DNA of 64,000 nt from Candidatus Babelota bacterium. GTDB lineage: Bacteria > Babelota > Babeliae > Babelales > Babelaceae. The notes under the pieces are model-generated. The model saw nothing but the letters and a program-made list of their open reading frames with translations. It was not told where the DNA came from and ran no database searches. The stretch is from assembly GCA_023379005.1 (NCBI GenBank), contig JAMCTG010000004.1, positions 124,001 to 188,000 on the forward strand, written 5' to 3'. The position numbers were made by a program, and so were the translations under genes. Shown here piece by piece: positions 27,200 to 34,409 of this stretch. Position 1 is the first letter of the stretch, and every line of letters begins with the position of its first letter.

Positions 27200-28266
27200 A
27201 TGGCTGCTAGTTTTTTCTTTAGACTTTTCTGTGAATTTAAAATTTTTTGATTTTTATTAAATGCAATTTTGTGTAGTGTTTGATAAAAAAAATCTCTTTC
27301 AAAATTTTTAACTACAGCCTGTTCATGTGCTTCTGCCAACGCAACAGGATACCCATAACCTTTTATTGTTTGATCCAATATGGCTGAAATACAAAAATTT
27401 AATTTTGCTTCGTCATTGACAATAAATTGAGGCAATTCAATTCTAACAATCTCGGAACCTACATTGAAATATGCAAAATATGGTTTTAAATGTTCAGGAT
27501 AGACTTTACAAATTGGTGAATTACTTACAAAAAATTGAGTAATATAAAATGGTTTTAAAAAGAAATTTACTATATCTGCATCTACCAAATATTCAATTTT
27601 TTTGCTTTCATCTGCTCGTCTTAGAATATTAATAATTTCTTTATTTTGAGGCAGACTTATATACCCTGCAAACAAAGAATTATTTTTGTAAAATTGTTCT
27701 AAAGTAGCTAAAAATTTTTCTAAATATTCTACATGCTTGCTATTTTGAGATTCCAAGTGCCAAGAAATTATAGATCCATCAATTAAAAAAAGTATATCTT
27801 TTTGCTCAGAACCAAGTATGCGTTCATAACCTACTTCCAATTCTTTTTGGCTGCGCATGCAGTTCACCATTTCTTGTTCTAAAATATCTGGCGAAAAATG
27901 AATTGAGGGATCTGAATCTAGATAAACTGATGATGAATCTTTAGAATAAGTTAATTCAACAGTACCGATATTAATTAAAAAACAACCTATTCCTTGATGT
28001 CTATCAGGATATATTTGAGAACCATCAGTAGAAATAATTTTGTAACTTGACAGATTGGAATCAACTTTTTGAGAAAAATTTAATATGTAATCAAATTGAG
28101 GAATTTGATAGTTACTATTTTTTTCTTTAATTTGTGTAAGAAATGATTTATCAGAATTTATTTTTTGGAAGATGTTAAAAGCATATTCAAGTTCAGTTGC
28201 TTTCATTGAAAAAATTTGGCCAGCAAGTGATTCTAACTGATTTAAAATTTTATCTTGCTTGAGCAT
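27196..28266 (-). CDS. NurA-domain nuclease-like protein
   Basis: A 356-residue protein with the NurA pattern: the metal-binding Asp in STDGSQIYPDRH, a second Asp in FLIDGSIISW, and a C-terminal block YPVALAEAHEQAVVKNFERD. In archaea NurA resects DNA ends with HerA; in bacteria NurA-domain proteins are less studied. No HerA-like ATPase is adjacent. The start at 28266 overlaps the end of sufU by 17 bases, an unusual partnership. Confidence 0.78.
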   Translation of the reverse strand: MLKQDKILNQLESLAGQIFSMKATELEYAFNIFQKINSDKSFLTQIKEKNSNYQIPQFDYILNFSQKVDSNLSSYKIISTDGSQIYPDRHQGIGCFLINIGTVELTYSKDSSSVYLDSDPSIHFSPDILEQEMVNCMRSQKELEVGYERILGSEQKDILFLIDGSIISWHLESQNSKHVEYLEKFLATLEQFYKNNSLFAGYISLPQNKEIINILRRADESKKIEYLVDADIVNFFLKPFYITQFFVSNSPICKVYPEHLKPYFAYFNVGSEIVRIELPQFIVNDEAKLNFCISAILDQTIKGYGYPVALAEAHEQAVVKNFERDFFYQTLHKIAFNKNQKILNSQKSLKKKLAAI

Positions 28267-28645
28267 TTTTTTTATAACTTTCTATTCCACTTTTTAATGC
28301 TTCATAAACTAACAATGCACATCGTAATCTTGTTGGACCCAATGGAATTTTTACCATACTTAAAATATCATCTACTGATATTTTTTCCAATTCATCGATT
28401 GTTTTATTTTTAATTTTTTCTGTAAACATGGAACTGCTAGCTTGACTTATAACGCAACCAGAACCGTCAAATTTAATATCAATAACTTTATTATTTTGTA
28501 TTATTCCGTGCAAAATAACATTATCTCCACAGGAAGGATTAAATACACCTGAAGAAAAATTTGCAGAATCGATTTTTCCCTTATTACGAGGATGTCGATA
28601 ATAATCTAATAATTCTTGTTGGTATAGATAATTTTTATTTTCCAA
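28250..28645 (-). CDS. sufU: Iron-sulfur cluster scaffold/sulfur acceptor SufU
   Basis: A 131-residue IscU/SufU-fold protein. The three cluster/zinc cysteines are in NPSCGD, GCVIS and RLRCALL, and the early LLDYYRHPRNKG is the family signature. TTG at 28645 is chosen: it has GGAG eight bases upstream and gives the usual N-terminal length; an in-frame TTG at 28675 lacks a ribosome-binding site. It supports SufS, encoded 5 kb away, while SufBCD are beside SufS, so the suf set is split. Confidence 0.88.
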   Translation of the reverse strand: MENKNYLYQQELLDYYRHPRNKGKIDSANFSSGVFNPSCGDNVILHGIIQNNKVIDIKFDGSGCVISQASSSMFTEKIKNKTIDELEKISVDDILSMVKIPLGPTRLRCALLVYEALKSGIESYKKNAQAR

Positions 28646-28731
28646 ATTAAAAGCTCCATTATAGTATTGACCCAAATTTGACGAAAATATTAATTTTAAA
28701 TGTGATGGTTTTTAAAAATTTGGGTGAAGGT

Positions 28732-29583
28732 ATGAGTGATAATAAAATTTATAATAAATTAAATAACCTTTTACTAATAACTATTATATCACTTATCCTT
28801 CAATCTGTCACTGGCAAAGTCATATTATGGGATCTGGGAAGCACTTTGGTTGAAACCAATAAACTAAAAGCAGTCAAAGAGATCGGTTTTATAGATTTAA
28901 TGAAATATAATAATAAATTTCATTTTAAAGATAGGATATTTGCCACTTTAAATAGTTTAGGAAAACAGAAACATCCAATCGAATATTTGGCTAGAAATGA
29001 AGAGAAAATTTTGCCAGATATTATGTGTAAGTGGTTATTGGGTGAAGTTCATGGCCCAGAAGTTATAGAAATAATGTCAAAGCAAATTAAAAAATTAGAT
29101 AAAGAAAGGTTTTTTTCAGATAGTGTAGAAAAAAAAGTCATAGAAAATGCAATAAAATTTATGTTTAATCCGGAAAAATTGGCCAATACAGCGAAACCTA
29201 TTAAAAAAGCTGTAAAACTATTTAAAGAATGTATCCGCAAAAAAGATAAAAATGGCAAACCTCTGAACAAGGTTATAATTTTTTCTAACTGGGACAAGCT
29301 TTCTTTTGAAATTTTCTACAAATTACCTTCCTCACAAAAGGTTTTTAAACATCTGCCAGAAAAAGATGTAATAATTTCTGGATTTATAGGAATGATAAAA
29401 CCCCATATCTGTGCTTATGATTATGTAATTAAAATTTATAATTTGGACCCTAAAGAATGTATCTTAATAGATGACCAAGTTGAAAATACCGCAATTGCTG
29501 AAAGACTTGGCATGAAGGCGCTGCATCATGGAAAAGATTGGAAGAGGCTTAAGTATGATCTTGAATTTTTAGAAGTGATATAA
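28732..29583 (+). CDS. Exported HAD-superfamily hydrolase (YihX-like), paralogue of 31753-32559
   Basis: About 283 residues. A hydrophobic N-terminal segment (LLLITIISLILQSVTG) precedes the catalytic HAD fold: motif I ILWDLGSTL (nucleophile Asp34, with Gly at the usual second Asp as in YihX-type sugar phosphatases), motif II IIFSNWD, motif III GMIKP, motif IV ILIDDQVEN. The start is uncertain: ATG 28732 suits the signal, but GAAGG is very close to it; ATG 28705 is an alternative. About half its residues match 31753-32559 by eye. Likely an exported phosphatase. Confidence 0.8.
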   Translation: MSDNKIYNKLNNLLLITIISLILQSVTGKVILWDLGSTLVETNKLKAVKEIGFIDLMKYNNKFHFKDRIFATLNSLGKQKHPIEYLARNEEKILPDIMCKWLLGEVHGPEVIEIMSKQIKKLDKERFFSDSVEKKVIENAIKFMFNPEKLANTAKPIKKAVKLFKECIRKKDKNGKPLNKVIIFSNWDKLSFEIFYKLPSSQKVFKHLPEKDVIISGFIGMIKPHICAYDYVIKIYNLDPKECILIDDQVENTAIAERLGMKALHHGKDWKRLKYDLEFLEVI

Positions 29584-29588
29584 AAAAA

Positions 29589-30188
29589 TTACCCTTGAGC
29601 CCCAGCATTTTTTAACATTTTTACAATTTGGTGAGACCAATTGTTTTTAGCAATTTGAAGTGCGGTCATTCCTTGATTATCTTTCGCTTCAAGATCGGCA
29701 CCAGCTTTAATTAATAATTTAACCGTTGCTTTATCTCTATTACTTAAATGCGTAAGAAGAGTACTTCTTCCGTGTATATCTTTTGCATTAACATCTGCCC
29801 CATAAGCCAATAATAACTTTGCCTTATGAAAATCAGAAAAATGGAGTGGGGTTTGGTATCGACTGTTTATCAAATTTGGATTTGCTCCAGTCTTAAGAAG
29901 TAGTTCCACCAACTTATAATTTTTAGCACGATGAAGAGGAGTCGAACCATCGGAAAAACATGTATTAACATCTACGTCATTATTTTTAATTAGCTTCTTT
30001 GCAACATGATAATAAAAAGCATCTCGATTCTTGAATATTCCATACCTTGAACGCGTACAGCCTAAAAGTTTTTCTTCATTTGAATCTGGCTGTGCAATAG
30101 GTCTACCTGCTGAAAATTCATTTAGCTGCATTGATGATAGATTTGCGGAAATAATAAATACTGATAAATAAAGTAAATTTTTAAACAT
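29589..30188 (-). CDS. Exported ankyrin-repeat protein (tandem copy 3)
   Basis: A 199-residue protein starting MFKNLLYLSVFIISANLSSM with GGAAAG upstream; the in-frame ATG at 30200 has no ribosome-binding site. About four ankyrin repeats follow (DVNTCFSDGSTPLHRAKNYK, LLKTGANPNLINSRYQTPLH, LAYGADVNAKDIHGRSTLL, LIKAGADLEAKDNQGMTALQ). It ends NAGAQG like its two upstream paralogues. Unlike them it lacks the 11-residue insert in the signal-peptide region, giving an empty-site comparison. Confidence 0.83.
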   Translation of the reverse strand: MFKNLLYLSVFIISANLSSMQLNEFSAGRPIAQPDSNEEKLLGCTRSRYGIFKNRDAFYYHVAKKLIKNNDVDVNTCFSDGSTPLHRAKNYKLVELLLKTGANPNLINSRYQTPLHFSDFHKAKLLLAYGADVNAKDIHGRSTLLTHLSNRDKATVKLLIKAGADLEAKDNQGMTALQIAKNNWSHQIVKMLKNAGAQG

Positions 30189-30213
30189 ATAACTTTCCAT
30201 TTATTTTTTTAAA

Positions 30214-30861
30214 TTACCCTTGAGCACCGGCATTTTTTAACATTTGTACAATTTCTGTATGACCTTCACTTCTGGCATTTTGTATAGCAGTTATTCCCCA
30301 ATGATCTTTTTCATCAAGTTTTGCACCGGCTTTAATCAACATTTTTACATTTTTTTTATTTCCATATTTGCTTGCAATCATTAGTGGAGTTATTTGACGA
30401 TTAGTTTTTTGATCAATATTAGCGCCATGTTTTATTAATAATTTTGCCATTGCAGGTTGATTAAGAAAGGCACAAACATGAAGTGGTGCATGACCAACAT
30501 AATCTTCTAAATTTGGATCAGCTTTTAATTTAAGAAAATTTTCTACAACTGGTGGTAATCCTTTTACACATGCTTCGTGCAGTGGTGTTCTTCCGTATTG
30601 ATTACATGTATTTACATCAGCTCCGTTTTTAATTAATCTCCATTTACGAAAATAATCTATAGGATAAAATATGCGATCAGCATGTGCAATTTTTATCAGT
30701 TTTTCTTCTTTAGATCCAGGTTGAGCAATCGGTCTCCCATCGACCAACCAATCTGGCTTAGAATTCTGCATTGATAACAGATTTTGCACGCCCGCCATAG
30801 CTAAAAGCGACGGCTGGCAAGAAATTGTGAATATAATTAAATAAAATAGATTTTTTAACAT
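30214..30861 (-). CDS. Exported ankyrin-repeat protein (tandem copy 2)
   Basis: A 215-residue protein. ATG 30861 follows AAGGA contributed by the last codons of copy 1. The signal peptide MLKNLFYLIIFTISCQPSLL carries the insert; ankyrin units follow (GADVNTCNQYGRTPLHEAC, LKADPNLEDYVGHAPLHVCA, IKHGANIDQKTNRQITPLM, IKAGAKLDEKDHWGITAIQ) and the NAGAQG end. Nearly identical blocks are shared with copy 1 (HGANIDQ, GAKLDEKDHWG), suggesting recent duplication or gene conversion. Confidence 0.83.
   Translation of the reverse strand: MLKNLFYLIIFTISCQPSLLAMAGVQNLLSMQNSKPDWLVDGRPIAQPGSKEEKLIKIAHADRIFYPIDYFRKWRLIKNGADVNTCNQYGRTPLHEACVKGLPPVVENFLKLKADPNLEDYVGHAPLHVCAFLNQPAMAKLLIKHGANIDQKTNRQITPLMIASKYGNKKNVKMLIKAGAKLDEKDHWGITAIQNARSEGHTEIVQMLKNAGAQG
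30790..30818. repeat. Dispersed palindromic element inside an ankyrin gene (copy 2)
   Basis: A 29-bp imperfect palindrome (arms GCCCGCC and GGCTGGC, inner AGC/GCG) identical to the copy at 31427-31455. It lies in the coding sequence of the signal peptide (QPSLLAMAG region) and keeps the frame. It is much richer in G+C than the surrounding gene. Confidence 0.6.
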
Positions 30862-30862
30862 A

Positions 30863-31498
30863 TTATCCTTGAGCCCCAGCATTTTTTAACATTTGCACAA
30901 TTTTTGTATGACCTTTATTTTGAGCATGTTGAATAGCAGTTTGTCCCCAATGATCTTTTTCATCAAGTTTTGCACCAGCATCAATTAATATTTTTACAAT
31001 TTTTTTACTTCCTCTACTACATGCTTTCATTAGAGGAGTTTCTAGACAATTATCTGTTTGATCAATATTAGCACCATGTTTTATTAATAACTTTGCCATT
31101 CCAGGATGATTTAAATTAGCGCAGGTATGTAATGGCGCAAAGCCAACATCACACTCTAAATTGGGATCAGCTTTTGCTTTAAGTAATAATCGCATTGTAA
31201 GATCACCTACAGACATACAGGATTCACGAAGAGCCGTAGATCCATCTTTAGCGCAAGCATTAACATTTACTCCAGATTTAATTAAATATAGAGCCCTCCA
31301 AAAATGTGGGTCAATAAAACTTGCATTACTACTTGATTTTATCAGTTTTGCTTCCTTAGAACCTTTTGCCGCTATTTGTCTGCCAGCTGAAAATTCAGAT
31401 GGTTGCATTGATAATAGATTTTGCCCGCCCGCCATAGCTAAAAGCGACGGCTGGCAAGAAATTGTGAAAATTGCTAAATAAAATAGATTTTTGAACAT
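30863..31498 (-). CDS. Exported ankyrin-repeat protein (tandem copy 1)
   Basis: A 211-residue protein starting MFKNLFYLAIFTISCQPSLL, with GAGGTT before the ATG. Ankyrin units: SGVNVNACAKDGSTALRESC, LKAKADPNLECDVGFAPLHT, IKHGANIDQTDNCLETPLM, IDAGAKLDEKDHWGQTAIQ, ending NAGAQG. It is first of three tandem paralogues on the minus strand, flanked on each side by a plus-strand exported HAD hydrolase. Its stop TAA is one base from the copy 2 ATG, so translation is probably coupled. Confidence 0.84.
   Translation of the reverse strand: MFKNLFYLAIFTISCQPSLLAMAGGQNLLSMQPSEFSAGRQIAAKGSKEAKLIKSSSNASFIDPHFWRALYLIKSGVNVNACAKDGSTALRESCMSVGDLTMRLLLKAKADPNLECDVGFAPLHTCANLNHPGMAKLLIKHGANIDQTDNCLETPLMKACSRGSKKIVKILIDAGAKLDEKDHWGQTAIQHAQNKGHTKIVQMLKNAGAQG
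31427..31455. repeat. Dispersed palindromic element inside an ankyrin gene (copy 1)
   Basis: The same 29-bp palindrome as at 30790-30818. Comparing the three ankyrin paralogues, this region adds 33 nt (11 codons) between TCT (Ser14) and AAT relative to copy 3, where only one codon separates them. It therefore looks like an in-frame insertion. Confidence 0.62.
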
Positions 31499-31693
31499 AA
31501 TAACCTCGAGAAATTCATTTAAATGCTAGAATATATTAATTATGAGAAATGGGCAATTTTAAATAAAAATATTGAAAATAAGGCATTTTTTAAGCCCTCA
31601 GCGTTACAAATAGAAAATTGAACATAAAATAGGTTAAATTCCTCTAATTACCCTATAAAACCTCTAAAAATAGCCTCAAAAAGGCCCATTACC

Positions 31694-31721
31694 TGGACAT
31701 TTTTGCCAAATAATTTATACT
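31694..31721 (+). promoter_or_regulatory. Sigma-70-type promoter for the HAD hydrolase gene
   Basis: TGGACA at 31694-31699, a 16-base spacer and TATACT at 31716-31721, 31 bases before the ATG at 31753, with GGAGG in between. The remaining intergenic DNA (31499-31693) is AT-rich; I see nothing else in it beyond the divergent ankyrin promoter region. Confidence 0.6.
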
Positions 31722-31752
31722 AGTATTAAATATCAAAAATGGAGGTTTTCTG

Positions 31753-32559
31753 ATGTTTAATTTAAAAAAACTATTTCTATTCTCTATTGCCTTAATTTCA
31801 TTCAATTTACACTCAAAAGCCATAGTATGGGATTTGGGTGGAGTTCTATTCGAAACCAATAAAATGAAGGCTGCAGGCGAAATCGGCATATGGGATCTAT
31901 TATTCTATGGTAATAAATCAGGCCTAAAAGATCGTGTTTTTGAGGTTCTAAATACCCTAGGAGAACAGGATAAATCTGGCCCTATTGCTTGTAATGAAGG
32001 TAAAGTTTTACCAGGTATCATGTGTAAATGGATGACTGGTGAGATTAATGGACCTGAATTGATAGAAAAAGCTTTAAATAAAGTAGAAGAATTGGATAAA
32101 GAAGCTTTTTTTACTTCTAAACGTGAAAAGAAAATTATCCAAAATACAATCAAATTTATGTTCGACCCTGAAAAATTAGCTTCAGCTACTAGACCAAACA
32201 AGAAAACATTAAAAGTATTAAAAGAATGTGCAAAACATCCTGAACATCAATTATATATAATCTCAAATTGGGATAACTTATCTTTTGATGCATTTTACAA
32301 TACTAAATCTGCTCAAGAGGTATTTAAGTACTTTTACCCTGAAAATATCGTAGTTTCAGCTCGTATTGGTATGATTAAACCTCATAACTGTATTTTTGAA
32401 CACTTCTTAAATAAACATAATTTAAATGCTAAAGATTGTATCTTTATAGATGACCAATCTGAAAACATAAAAACAGCACAAGAATTAGGCTTTACAGGTA
32501 TATTGCATAAAGATGCTAAAAAGTTGAAAAAAGAGTTAAAAAATCTCTCAATTTTATAA
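31753..32559 (+). CDS. Exported HAD-superfamily hydrolase (YihX-like), paralogue of 28732-29583
   Basis: A 268-residue protein with a clear signal peptide (MFNLKKLFLFSIALISFNLH) and a full HAD fold: motif I IVWDLGGVLFE (Asp27), a helical cap (CKWMTGEINGPELIEKA), motif II IISNWD, motif III GMIKP, motif IV IFIDDQSEN. YihX-type enzymes dephosphorylate sugar phosphates; export here suggests an extracytoplasmic phosphatase, inferred only. It has its own promoter, a GGAGG site and a strong terminator. Confidence 0.87.
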   Translation: MFNLKKLFLFSIALISFNLHSKAIVWDLGGVLFETNKMKAAGEIGIWDLLFYGNKSGLKDRVFEVLNTLGEQDKSGPIACNEGKVLPGIMCKWMTGEINGPELIEKALNKVEELDKEAFFTSKREKKIIQNTIKFMFDPEKLASATRPNKKTLKVLKECAKHPEHQLYIISNWDNLSFDAFYNTKSAQEVFKYFYPENIVVSARIGMIKPHNCIFEHFLNKHNLNAKDCIFIDDQSENIKTAQELGFTGILHKDAKKLKKELKNLSIL

Positions 32560-32571
32560 TAGTAATTTAAT

Positions 32572-32609
32572 AAAAAGAAGGTTTTTCTTTAGGAAAAACC
32601 TTCTTTTTA
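32572..32609 (+). terminator. Strong intrinsic terminator after the HAD hydrolase
   Basis: A long inverted repeat: AAGAAGGTTTTTC pairs with GAAAAACCTTCTT around a 4-5 base loop, then a T run. The A-rich 5' flank would also make it work in reverse. Confidence 0.9.
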
Positions 32610-32862
32610 TATATTCATATTGGCAATAAACTTCCGTTTTAGATCAATTTTGTGACCAATTTTAGTCTCTTTTTTATACCTTCAAAACTCCATTTTGGAT
32701 CCAAAATCGATCAAATTTTAGCCCAAAAAATCCTTAATTTAACCTGATATTTAAAAATTTTATAAAAATTATTGCAATTTGTAACTAATATGTGGCAAGC
32801 TGGTGTTAGGTATACAGGTATATACCAATTGTAAAATAAAACCAATATAAAAAGGAGAAACT
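32610..32862. promoter_or_regulatory. Intergenic region upstream of the Cys-rich exported gene
   Basis: About 250 AT-rich bases. It holds a perfect 16-bp palindrome (ATTTTGGATCCAAAAT, 32692-32707) and, nearer the gene, an inverted repeat GGTATA (32809-32814) / TATACC (32821-32826), then AAAAGGAG at 32852-32859. These could be operator sites; no standard -35/-10 pair stands out. Confidence 0.4.
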
Positions 32863-33138
32863 ATGAAGAAACAATTATTAGCAGTAATGCTAGGTTTATT
32901 CGGTTTATCAGTAATGGTTAACGCAGATGCGTACCGCGGACATAGAGGGTACCGTTGTAACAGATGTGCAAAAGCTTGCCCAGAAGTTTGCGAAAAACCA
33001 TGTGCTTTAACTTGCGAAAACACTTGTGGTCCTAAACCATGTTGCTACACAGTTCATACATACAAAAAGTACCACAAACCATGCTCATGTACTACATGGT
33101 CATGTCCTGAAGGTTCAATCGAAGAAGGCGCTGAATAA
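32863..33138 (+). CDS. Small cysteine-rich exported protein
   Basis: A 91-residue protein with a textbook signal peptide (MKKQLLAVMLGLFGLSVMVNADA). The mature part of about 68 residues contains 12 cysteines, many in Cx2-4C spacing (CNRC, CPEVC, CENTC, KPCC, CSC), and several Tyr/His. A strong AAAAGGAG site, less AT-biased codons and a dedicated terminator suggest high expression. Disulfide-rich envelope protein or metal binder; no family recognised. Confidence 0.78.
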   Translation: MKKQLLAVMLGLFGLSVMVNADAYRGHRGYRCNRCAKACPEVCEKPCALTCENTCGPKPCCYTVHTYKKYHKPCSCTTWSCPEGSIEEGAE

Positions 33139-33166
33139 GCTTTAATAAGCTAAATTCAAAATCAAG

Positions 33167-33192
33167 GCCCTGGATGCCAAAACATCCAGGGC
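33167..33192. terminator. Bidirectional intrinsic terminator
   Basis: GCCCTGGATG (33167-33176) pairs perfectly with CATCCAGGGC (33183-33192) around CCAAAA, between the Cys-rich gene and the convergent end of sufS. The stem is notably G+C-rich. Confidence 0.85.
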
Positions 33193-33200
33193 TGTCTTAT

Positions 33201-34409
33201 TTAAAACTCTTTAAATTTTTTCAAGGCATCAATCAATGTTTCAACATCTTTAATTGAATTATATAGATAAAAGCTTACTCTTAAAGAGCCTGATAGGCCT
33301 AATTTTTTATGTAAAGGCTGAGCACAGTGGTGACCAGCTCTGACACAAATATTATAAGTATCTAAATATGCTGCCAAATCATGAGGATGTATATCTTTAA
33401 AGCTAAAGGTAACAATATGTCCCTCTTTTTTTAATTCAGATATATCGCCAATTATTTTTACATCTTTAAATTCAGATAATCCTTCAATTAATTTTGTACA
33501 TAAATTTGCTTCATGTTTTTTTAAATCTTCAAAATTAACTTTTTCATCTAAATACTTTATTGCCTGAGCAAACCCAATTGCCGCTGGTGCATTTAGAGAC
33601 CCTGCTTCTAAACCTTTTGGCATTTTAAGATAGGTAGATTTTTCCAAACCTGCCTCAAAAACCATTCCGCCACCAAATCGATATGGGCTAATTTGGTCAT
33701 GCAAATTTTTTTTTATAAATAGCGCCCCAATTCCATTTGGGCCCAACATTTTATGAGCAGAAAATACTAAGAAATCTACATTTAAATTTTTAACATCAAT
33801 CTTTCTATGCCCAGCAGATTGTGCGGCATCCAATAAAACTTTTGCTCCATATTGATGAGCTTTAGAAATTATTAATTTAACATTATTTTCAGCGCCAGTG
33901 GTATTAGAAATATGACTTATTGCAACCAGTTTTATATTATCTTTTAGAAGATTTTCAAGACGATCAATTTTTAAAATTCCATGTTCGTCAACTTCTAAAT
34001 ATTTAATCTTTAAACTATTTTTTTTTGCCAATTCTTGCCATGCAAGTAAATTTGAATGGTGTTCAAGTTCGGAGAGTAATATCGTATCACCCTTTTTTAA
34101 ATTTTGCTGCGCCCAAGAAAATGCAACAATATTAATACCATCTGTTGTTCCTTGAGTAAAAACAATTTCGTTAGAATCAGCATTTAAAAATTGGGCAATA
34201 ATTTGACGAGATTGTTCATATTTTTCAGTAATACTTTCTGCTAATTTATATACTCCCCTATGAACCGGTGCATTTTCATATTCATATACGTGCGAAATTG
34301 AGTTAATTACGCTCTGTGGTTTTTGCGAAGTTGCAGCATTGTCTAAATAAATTAAATCTTTATTATTTTTAAAAATTGGAAAATCTTGTTTTAAAATATC
34401 AAATTTCAT
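33201..34409 (-). CDS. sufS: Cysteine desulfurase SufS
   Basis: A PLP enzyme that releases sulfur from cysteine for Fe-S assembly. The 402-residue protein has YLDNAATSQKP, the PLP-lysine block FSAHKMLGPNGIG and the active-site Cys in RAGHHCAQP. ATG 34409 (MKFDILKQDFPIF) gives the normal SufS N-terminus and overlaps the end of the preceding Sel1 gene by 11 bases. It is the last gene of the trxB-sufCBD-sel1-sufS run. Confidence 0.94.
   Translation of the reverse strand: MKFDILKQDFPIFKNNKDLIYLDNAATSQKPQSVINSISHVYEYENAPVHRGVYKLAESITEKYEQSRQIIAQFLNADSNEIVFTQGTTDGINIVAFSWAQQNLKKGDTILLSELEHHSNLLAWQELAKKNSLKIKYLEVDEHGILKIDRLENLLKDNIKLVAISHISNTTGAENNVKLIISKAHQYGAKVLLDAAQSAGHRKIDVKNLNVDFLVFSAHKMLGPNGIGALFIKKNLHDQISPYRFGGGMVFEAGLEKSTYLKMPKGLEAGSLNAPAAIGFAQAIKYLDEKVNFEDLKKHEANLCTKLIEGLSEFKDVKIIGDISELKKEGHIVTFSFKDIHPHDLAAYLDTYNICVRAGHHCAQPLHKKLGLSGSLRVSFYLYNSIKDVETLIDALKKFKEF

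Noticed and set aside
31161-31481. 106-codon plus-strand frame opposite ankyrin copy 1
   Set aside because: Antisense shadow of a well-supported ankyrin gene with signal peptide and repeats; no start signals.
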